A DNA stretch of 10,826 bases from positions 1-10,826 of the forward strand of contig CABUBS010000065.1 in assembly GCA_902489855.1 (NCBI GenBank), read 5' to 3'. A model generated the notes under the pieces. It was not told the origin of the DNA. It searched no databases and was given only the letters and a program-made list of their open reading frames with translations. This stretch comes from an uncultured Collinsella sp. GTDB taxonomy: Bacteria > Actinomycetota > Coriobacteriia > Coriobacteriales > Coriobacteriaceae. A program made the position numbers and the translations under genes. Shown here piece after piece: positions 6,426 through 10,826 of the stretch. The first letter of the stretch is position 1. Each line of letters begins with the position of its first letter.

Positions 6426-6447
6426 AGGGGCTGCCGGGGCGGCGGTT

Positions 6448-6476
6448 TCGCCCTTTTTGCGCCGAAGCGATACACT
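6448..6476 (+). promoter_or_regulatory. Candidate promoter of the C69 dipeptidase gene
   Basis: TACACT (6471-6476) matches 4 of 6 bases of a -10 and lies 17 bp from TCGCCC (6448-6453), a poor -35. The start would be near 6483, about 30 bases before the start codon. The weak -35 keeps this tentative. Confidence 0.3.
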
Positions 6477-6512
6477 GTTGCCGTTTGATTTCTTCGCTCA
6501 AGGAGGATGCGC

Positions 6513-8036
6513 ATGCCGTGCACAACGATTTTGGTTGGTAAGAACGCGAGCTACGACGGGTCGACGCTGGTCGCCCGCAACGAGGACTCGTCCAACGGGG
6601 TGTTTGAGCCCAAGCGTATGCGCGTGGTGCATCCCGACGAGCGGCCGCGTGTCTACACGAGCGTCCTGAGCCACCTGACCGTTGAGTTGCCCGACAATCC
6701 CATGCGCTACACGAGCGTCCCCGACGTCGTTCCCGGTCACGGTATTTGGGCCGAGGCCGGATTCAACGAGCTCAATGTTGGCATGTCCGCAACCGAGACG
6801 CTCACCACCAATGAGCGCGTTCGCGGCGCCGACCCGCTCGTGGACTATGTGCCCGCCAAGGGCAACGAGGGCGAGGACGGATACGTTCCGGCACAGTCCG
6901 GTGGCTTGGGCGAGGAGGACATGGTGACCCTGGTCCTGCCATACGCCAAGTCCGCCCGCGACGGCGTACGCATTCTGGGTGACCTGCTCGAGCGCTACGG
7001 CACCTACGAGAACAACGGAATCGCCTTTAGCGACGTGGACGAGATCTGGTGGCTCGAGACCATCGGCGGCCACCACTGGATCGCCAAGCGCGTGCCCGAC
7101 GACGCCTATGTGACCATGCCCAACCAGCTGGGTATCGACAATTTTGACCTGGACGACGCCGAGGGCGCCCAGGCCGACCACTTGTGCTCTGCCGACCTGC
7201 GCGCCTGGATGGCCGAGTGGCACCTGGACCTGACACTGGGCGTTGAGGGCGACGGTCCCGCAGCGGTCTTTAACCCGCGCGAGGCCTTTGGCTCGCACAG
7301 CGACAGCGACCATGTCTACAACACGCCGCGCGCCTGGTACATGCAGCGCTGCCTCAACCCCAGCGACGTGTGGGACGGCCCCGACGCCGACTTTACGCCC
7401 GAGAGCGACGATATCCCCTGGAGCCGCGTGCCCGAGCGCAAGGTGACCATCGAGGACATCAAGTATGTGCTTTCGAGCCACTACCAGGGCACGGAGTACG
7501 ACTGCTACGGCAGCAAGGGCACGCCCGCCACGCGCGGCGCCTATCGTCCCATCGGCATCAACCGCAACAGCCAGCTCGCCGTGTTGCAGCTGCGTCCCTA
7601 TGCGCAGCCGGCCTATCGCGCCGTGCAGTGGATGGCCTTTGGTTCCAACTCGTTTAACGCGCTGGTTCCGCTGTACGCCAACGTCGAGACCATGCCCGAG
7701 TACTATGCCGACACGCAGGCTCGCGTAACGTCCGAAAACTTCTACTGGGCCAACCGCCTGATCGGCGCCCTGGCCGACGTCCGTTTCCATGAGTGCGGCC
7801 GCGCTGTGGAGGACTATCAGGAGAAGGTCGGTGGCATGGGCCACAAGCAGATCCATGACGTCGACGCTGCCGTAGCCGCTCTGCCCGAGGCCGAGGTGCC
7901 TGCCGAGCTTGCACGCGCCAACGAGGCCTTTGCCGAGCGTGTCCGCGTGGAGACCGATGCCCTGCTGGGCAAGGTGCTCTACACCACGAGCTGCGCCATG
8001 AAGAACTCTTTCGCGATGAACGACAACGTGAGGTAG
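6513..8036 (+). CDS. C69-family dipeptidase (PepD-like)
   Basis: This 507-residue protein is a peptidase family C69 enzyme, an N-terminal-nucleophile hydrolase that cleaves dipeptides. The N-terminus MPCTTILVGKNAS, with Cys3 as the presumed nucleophile, and ARNEDS (21-26) are the family hallmarks. Other fitting blocks are GHGIWAEAGFNE-NVGMSATET (about 75-95), DEIWWLETIGGHHW (about 177-190), NPREAFG and the late YW-NRLIGALAD stretch. Length is normal for the family. The frame also offers ATG 6507, but that overlaps AGGAGG (6501-6506); ATG 6513, 6 bases after it, puts the Cys at the expected position and is chosen. No signal peptide is seen, so a cytoplasmic role in peptide use is likely. It stands alone between the repeat element and the phasin-like gene. 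Exact substrate is unknown. Confidence 0.93.
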   Translation: MPCTTILVGKNASYDGSTLVARNEDSSNGVFEPKRMRVVHPDERPRVYTSVLSHLTVELPDNPMRYTSVPDVVPGHGIWAEAGFNELNVGMSATETLTTNERVRGADPLVDYVPAKGNEGEDGYVPAQSGGLGEEDMVTLVLPYAKSARDGVRILGDLLERYGTYENNGIAFSDVDEIWWLETIGGHHWIAKRVPDDAYVTMPNQLGIDNFDLDDAEGAQADHLCSADLRAWMAEWHLDLTLGVEGDGPAAVFNPREAFGSHSDSDHVYNTPRAWYMQRCLNPSDVWDGPDADFTPESDDIPWSRVPERKVTIEDIKYVLSSHYQGTEYDCYGSKGTPATRGAYRPIGINRNSQLAVLQLRPYAQPAYRAVQWMAFGSNSFNALVPLYANVETMPEYYADTQARVTSENFYWANRLIGALADVRFHECGRAVEDYQEKVGGMGHKQIHDVDAAVAALPEAEVPAELARANEAFAERVRVETDALLGKVLYTTSCAMKNSFAMNDNVR

Positions 8037-8070
8037 GGATTTCCCGTCGATCGAATAGCGCTAAAACGCT

Positions 8071-8100
8071 TTGTCGCTTTCACTCAATCTTGGGTACAAG
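8071..8100 (+). promoter_or_regulatory. Candidate promoter of the phasin-like/UbiB pair
   Basis: TTGTCG (8071-8076) and TACAAG (8095-8100) lie 18 bp apart, each matching 4 of 6 consensus bases, 35 bases before the start at 8136. No convincing terminator separates it from the peptidase gene, so some read-through is possible. Confidence 0.4.
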
Positions 8101-8135
8101 AACGCCAATGCAGTTGTTTGTGATTGGAGACAACC

Positions 8136-8552
8136 ATGGTTATGAAACTCGATCAGCTTGTTAACGGCGCCATCAACGTTGGCTTTGGCGCTGCCGCCGT
8201 TGCTGTCGAAGGCGGCAAGAAGGTTCTCGACGACCTCAATACCAAGGGTGAGCAGGTGCGCAAGGACGCAGGCGCCCCCGATATCGCCCGCAGCGTGTCC
8301 GATATGTTCGAGCAGGCCGGCGGTACCATCTCCGATCTGACCGAGCGCTTGGGCACGCAGGGCGAGACCGCGGCCCAGCGCGTGCTCGACGAGCTCATTC
8401 TGGCTCGCGTCCGCGTTATGACCGCCCCCGAGCGCACGGCCTTCCTGGCCCATGTGCGCGACATCGTCGATTCGGTCGAGGACAACGTGACCTCGGTGCC
8501 CGTCGAGTCCGTTGAGCCCGACGATGCGAAGGATACCGAAGAGGCCGAGTAG
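8136..8552 (+). CDS. Small phasin-like helical protein
   Basis: This 138-residue soluble, helical protein resembles the phasin/PHA-granule-associated superfamily: residues 10-37 (a Gly/Ala-rich amphipathic helix followed by VAVEGGKKVLDDLNTKGEQV) fit the family's G-A-A-EEG-K-F-EL-KKG pattern. A second helical part (about 50-110) includes MFEQAGGTISDLTERL and LDELILARVRVMTAPER; the tail (about 118-138) is acidic. No signal peptide or membrane helix is seen. GGAG at 8126-8129 is 6 bases from ATG 8136; TTG 8124 and ATG 8142 are less likely starts. It ends 8 bp before the UbiB-family gene and is surely co-transcribed with it. No PHA synthase gene is in the window, so a granule role is not implied; a lipid- or membrane-surface adaptor for its neighbour is a plausible guess. 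Confidence 0.75.
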   Translation: MVMKLDQLVNGAINVGFGAAAVAVEGGKKVLDDLNTKGEQVRKDAGAPDIARSVSDMFEQAGGTISDLTERLGTQGETAAQRVLDELILARVRVMTAPERTAFLAHVRDIVDSVEDNVTSVPVESVEPDDAKDTEEAE

Positions 8553-8560
8553 CAGCGCAG

Positions 8561-10324
8561 ATGGCAGATTCCACCACCGATTACAACAATCTAGATCCCT
8601 TGGGTGACGAGGCGGCGGTTGTCGATGAGGTCGACGCCGCCGTCTCGGGCGCTCGCAAGAAGCCGCGCGCTGTCGATATGGTGCCCGAGGAGCCCGACGC
8701 GATGGCGCCGGACGAGGAATACCAGCTCACGCCGGCGGGTCGTCGCGAACGCATCGGGCAGATTGTTCGCCTGGTCAAAAAGTACCGCGTGTGGGATAAC
8801 CTCACGCCGGTTCGTTTGCGCCGCCTGCTCGAGGAACTCGGCCCCATGTTCGTCAAGATGGGGCAGATTCTGGCCAACCGGTCCGAGATTCTGCCGCAAC
8901 GCTTTTGCGACGAGCTGCGTCGTCTGCGCTCCGACGTGGAGCCGGTGCCGTATGAGGTGGTGCTCCGCTGTCTGGAAGAAGAATACGGCCTGCGCCTGGG
9001 GGAGATGTTCGATGCGATCGACCCCAATCCGCTTGGTAGCGCATCGCTTGCGCAGGTGCACCGCGCTCGCCTGGTGACGGGCGAGGACGTGGCCGTCAAG
9101 GTGCAGCGCCCCGGTGCGCAGCAGGTTATGGCACAGGACATCGATATCATCCGCTCGGTGGTGCGTATCGTTTCCAAGTTCGTCAACACCGATCAATTCG
9201 TTGACCTGCACGGCGTAGTCGAGGAGTTGTGGACCTCGTTTCGCGAGGAGACCAACTTTTTGGCCGAGGCCAAAAACCTCAACGACTTCTACGAGTTCCA
9301 TAAGAGCGTTCATGGCGTGACGTGCCCTAAATCCTATCTGGACCTGTGCACCGAGCACGTGGTGGTTATGGATTACGTCGACGGCATTTCGATCGCCGAT
9401 CCTGAACGCTTGGTGGCCGAGGGCTATGACTTGGAAAAGATCGGTGCCGCGATTGTCGAGGACTACTCGACGCAGGTGCTCGATGACGGCTTTTTCCATG
9501 CCGACCCGCATGCGGGAAACATCATCCTCAAGGACGGCATCGTTTACTTTATCGACTTGGGCATGGTCGGACGCATGTCGAGCCACGATCGCGGTATCGT
9601 AAAGGACATGATTTTCGCCGTGGCCGAGGGCGACGTGCCCAAGCTCAAGGATTCGCTCATGCGCTTTGCCGTGACGCGTGGCGATTCGGCCGAGCTCGAT
9701 CATTCAGCGTTTTTGTCCGATCTTGACTTTATCGTGGCTGACTTTGCGGGCCTTGACCTGAAGGATTTGGATATCGGCGAGTTTTTGACCTCGCTGTTAA
9801 ACCTCGCGCGTAAGAATGACGTTGAGCTGCCGAGCGTGGTGACGATGTTCGCGCGCGGCATGGTGACGCTCGAGGGCCTGTTGACCGAGTACATGCCCAA
9901 CGTCAACATGATCCAGATCATCCAGACGCACATCAAAAACGAGAAGAGCACCTACGCCCGCATGCGCGAGATGAGCCGCGACTTTGCAGCGAGCAGTTAT
10001 CGCGCGGCGAAGGGCTCGCTCGAGGCGGCCGAGTATCTGGGCTTGGCTTCGCGTATGCTCACGCGCGGCCAGCTTAAGGTGAACACGCAGATCATGAGCA
10101 GCGATAAGGCGCTGCGACAGCTGGGCGGAATTATCGACCGCATGTCGATGGCAATTGTGATTGCCGGCCTGTTTATCGGTTCGTCGGTGGTGTACTACGC
10201 GCGCATCGAGCCGGTTGTGTTTGGTATCCCAGTCATTGGCTTTATGGGCTACGTGAGCGCGCTGGTGCTGGCACTTATGCTGGGCCGCAATATCTGGCTC
10301 AACAGCCACGGCGGCAAGCACTAG
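8561..10324 (+). CDS. AarF/ABC1/UbiB-family kinase-like membrane protein
   Basis: This 587-residue atypical kinase-like protein is of the ABC1/ADCK/UbiB family, ATPases linked to isoprenoid-quinone and lipid handling. Hallmarks in order: KxGQ (Lys99-Gln102), the Ala-rich loop GSASLAQVH (159-167), VAVK with Lys180, REETNF (228-233), HADPHAGN (313-320) and the DFG-equivalent DLG (332-334). Two hydrophobic helices near the C-terminus (about 527-546 and 551-575) anchor it in the membrane, as in UbiB. The first 55 residues are an acidic, probably disordered extension. The start lies 8 bp after the phasin-like stop and has no clear ribosome binding site (nearest GAGG is 16 bases away), suggesting translational coupling. 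No ubiquinone or menaquinone gene is in view, so the quinone link is not shown and no gene symbol is assigned. Confidence 0.93.
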   Translation: MADSTTDYNNLDPLGDEAAVVDEVDAAVSGARKKPRAVDMVPEEPDAMAPDEEYQLTPAGRRERIGQIVRLVKKYRVWDNLTPVRLRRLLEELGPMFVKMGQILANRSEILPQRFCDELRRLRSDVEPVPYEVVLRCLEEEYGLRLGEMFDAIDPNPLGSASLAQVHRARLVTGEDVAVKVQRPGAQQVMAQDIDIIRSVVRIVSKFVNTDQFVDLHGVVEELWTSFREETNFLAEAKNLNDFYEFHKSVHGVTCPKSYLDLCTEHVVVMDYVDGISIADPERLVAEGYDLEKIGAAIVEDYSTQVLDDGFFHADPHAGNIILKDGIVYFIDLGMVGRMSSHDRGIVKDMIFAVAEGDVPKLKDSLMRFAVTRGDSAELDHSAFLSDLDFIVADFAGLDLKDLDIGEFLTSLLNLARKNDVELPSVVTMFARGMVTLEGLLTEYMPNVNMIQIIQTHIKNEKSTYARMREMSRDFAASSYRAAKGSLEAAEYLGLASRMLTRGQLKVNTQIMSSDKALRQLGGIIDRMSMAIVIAGLFIGSSVVYYARIEPVVFGIPVIGFMGYVSALVLALMLGRNIWLNSHGGKH

Positions 10325-10375
10325 AGTCTGCGACCGTCACCGCATTTTCCTATCGCAAACAATAGCTTTTACCAT

Positions 10376-10403
10376 GGGCTTCGCCTGCGTGCGAGGCCCT
10401 TTT
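10376..10403 (+). terminator. Intrinsic terminator of the phasin-like/UbiB operon
   Basis: A 9-bp stem (10376-10384 with 10391-10399, one G-T wobble) closes a 6-base loop and is followed by TTTT (10400-10403). It lies 52 bases past the UbiB-family stop. Confidence 0.8.
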
Positions 10404-10430
10404 GCGTGATACCATTTTGACGGTAATAAT
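10402..10430 (+). promoter_or_regulatory. Candidate promoter for the riboswitch-led transcript
   Basis: TTGCGT (10402-10407) and AATAAT (10425-10430) are 17 bp apart, matching 4 and 5 of 6 consensus bases. Transcription would begin near 10437, just before the riboswitch P1 stem. The -35 overlaps the T tract of the preceding terminator. Confidence 0.5.
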
Positions 10431-10439
10431 CGATGGCCT

Positions 10440-10612
10440 AGATGGTGGTGCGGAGACGCACGAATGCGCGGTTTTCCTGCGCGTTTGGGAGAATCGGGGT
10501 GCAAGTCCCCGGCTGTACCAGTAACCGTAATTCCTCTTGGCTCGGGATGTTCGCGTCGCAGATCGGACGGCGCGCCTGAGCCGTTAAGGTTAAGTCGGAT
10601 CGCCTCCCATCT
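10440..10612 (+). promoter_or_regulatory. Cobalamin riboswitch aptamer
   Basis: The core resembles the AdoCbl/B12 riboswitch class: GGGAGAATCGGGGTGCAAG, closing with TCCCCGG, matches the GGGAA-GGTGCAA-TCC element, followed by GTACCAGTAACCGTAA in place of the family's GTACCCGCAACTGTAA. The 3' AAGTCGGATCGCCTCCC corresponds to the B12-box region AAGCCCGAAGACCTGCC of the E. coli btuB leader. Supporting pairings are P1 AGATGG (10440-10445) with CCATCT (10607-10612), the CGGGG/CCCCG hairpin (10495-10511), and GGCTCGGG (10539-10546) with CCTGAGCC (10575-10582). It should bind a cobalamin and repress the downstream gene when B12 is plentiful. Confidence 0.85.
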
Positions 10613-10674
10613 TGCACGTTGCCGCGGCGTATGCCGCCGGTGTGCATAGGGCTCTGGAGGGAAGGAGGACCCCG
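10613..10674 (+). promoter_or_regulatory. Expression platform and ribosome binding site
   Basis: A small hairpin, GCGGC-GTAT-GCCGC, lies near 10624-10637. Two purine-rich sites follow: GGAGG at 10656-10660 and GAAGGAGG at 10661-10668; the second is 6 bases from the ATG at 10675 and is the likely ribosome binding site. CCTCC-like bases at 10603-10608 beside the aptamer's 3' strand could pair with either. There is no T tract before the ATG, so control of translation initiation seems more likely than termination. Confidence 0.5.
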
Positions 10675-10826
10675 ATGGGGGAACTCGAGCGCAACATGCG
10701 CGATGACGTGGGGCAGCCTCAAGGCAACGCTCCAAGTACAGACAATGGGGGACAATTGGATATGTTTGAGGACGAGCGCGAGCCATCGGCCCACAGCTGG
10801 GCAGGTGTGGTGCCAAAGGCCATCGC
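10675..10826 (+). CDS. 5' part of an unrecognised B12-riboswitch-controlled gene
   Basis: An open frame begins at ATG 10675, 6 bases after AAGGAGG, and runs off the window after 50 complete codons. The visible N-terminus is acidic and Gly/Gln/Asn-rich (residues 1-37), probably flexible, then turns to AHSWAGVVPKAI (about 39-50), where a folded domain may begin. There is no signal peptide or membrane helix so far. Genes behind cobalamin riboswitches usually encode B12 or cobalt uptake, B12 synthesis, or B12-independent versions of B12 enzymes; the fragment is too short to choose. Confidence refers to its being a real gene. Confidence 0.75.
   Translation, partial: MGELERNMRDDVGQPQGNAPSTDNGGQLDMFEDEREPSAHSWAGVVPKAI

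Larger units (their letters stand above)
6192..6430. repeat. AT-rich MITE-like element with inverted ends and central hairpin
   Basis: A segment of about 239 bp is bounded by perfect 31-bp inverted repeats (6196-6226 and 6395-6425). The symmetry extends outward to CCCC/GGGG with one extra base on the right. The interior is clearly AT-richer than the flanking genes and carries a perfect 15-bp hairpin in its left half. No transposase is present, and the partial open frames across it end in the repeat arms. Structure suggests a non-autonomous mobile element or dispersed extragenic palindrome. Whether it recurs in the genome cannot be seen from one window. Confidence 0.75.
6158..6512. other. Intergenic region between folD and the C69 peptidase gene
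   Basis: These 355 bases hold the inverted-repeat element (6192-6430), a promoter candidate (6448-6476) and the peptidase ribosome binding site AGGAGG (6501-6506). There is no separate classical terminator after folD; the element's hairpin or the GGGG/CCCC pairing around 6176-6195 may serve. No protein-coding gene is credible here. Confidence 0.6.

Noticed and set aside
6200..6523. A 107-codon minus-strand frame across the inverted-repeat element
   Set aside because: It starts inside the ribosome binding site region of the peptidase, runs through the repeat arms and both hairpins, and ends in an arm; it looks like a frame made by the element rather than a gene.
6498..7856. A 452-codon minus-strand frame
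   Set aside because: It is antisense to the well-supported C69 peptidase and has a biased Val/Ala/Gly/His composition typical of GC-rich shadow frames.
8051..8080. Possible terminator after the C69 peptidase gene
   Set aside because: Only a 4-bp AGCG/CGCT stem is seen before a mixed T-rich run; too weak to call.
8591..9703. A 370-codon minus-strand frame
   Set aside because: It lies antisense to the UbiB-family gene, has no ribosome binding site and no recognisable motif.

Overview
The window looks like chromosomal DNA of a GC-rich, anaerobic, gut-type actinobacterium, most likely of the Coriobacteriia (Collinsella or a relative). This rests on GC-rich codon use, AGGAGG-type ribosome binding sites, glycine-rich lipoproteins, a C69 dipeptidase, and an FchA/FolD one-carbon pair. 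The genus is an inference; there is no rRNA or other marker gene here. No CRISPR array, tRNA, phage gene or transposase gene was seen.

Layout. (1) The left 4.3 kb is a minus-strand, surface-directed block: a large Tat-exported phosphatidylinositol-specific phospholipase C-like protein with a C-terminal LADTG sorting-like signal (74-2551), then two paralogous small lipoproteins (2856-3449 and 3679-4281). Each lipoprotein gene has its own upstream region and a similar GGGAGGGCCG-type terminator. The two upstream regions share an identical 19-bp imperfect dyad. (2) A divergent intergenic region leads into a plus-strand folate one-carbon operon: FchA-type cyclodeaminase/cyclohydrolase (4668-5300), then a FolD-family protein 2 bp later (5303-6157). 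This FolD lacks the family's catalytic Lys and Gln, which suggests that FchA may do the cyclohydrolase step. (3) A roughly 240-bp AT-rich element with perfect 31-bp inverted ends and a strong central hairpin (6192-6430) sits between folD and a C69-family dipeptidase (6513-8036). (4) A small phasin-like protein (8136-8552) is tightly coupled to an AarF/ABC1/UbiB-family kinase-like membrane protein (8561-10324), followed by a terminator. (5) The right end holds a promoter, a cobalamin-type riboswitch (about 10440-10612) and the first 50 codons of an unrecognised gene (10675 onward) that the riboswitch should control.

How the genes work together. The clearest partnership is fchA-folD, interconverting methylene-, methenyl- and 10-formyl-tetrahydrofolate. 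The second is the phasin-like/UbiB pair, probably acting on membrane or lipid-associated processes. The two lipoproteins look like a duplicated, co-regulated pair. The riboswitch links the last gene to vitamin B12 status. I see no self-evident new defence or mobile system. The most unusual points are the FolD active-site changes, the inverted-repeat element and the shared dyad of the lipoprotein genes.
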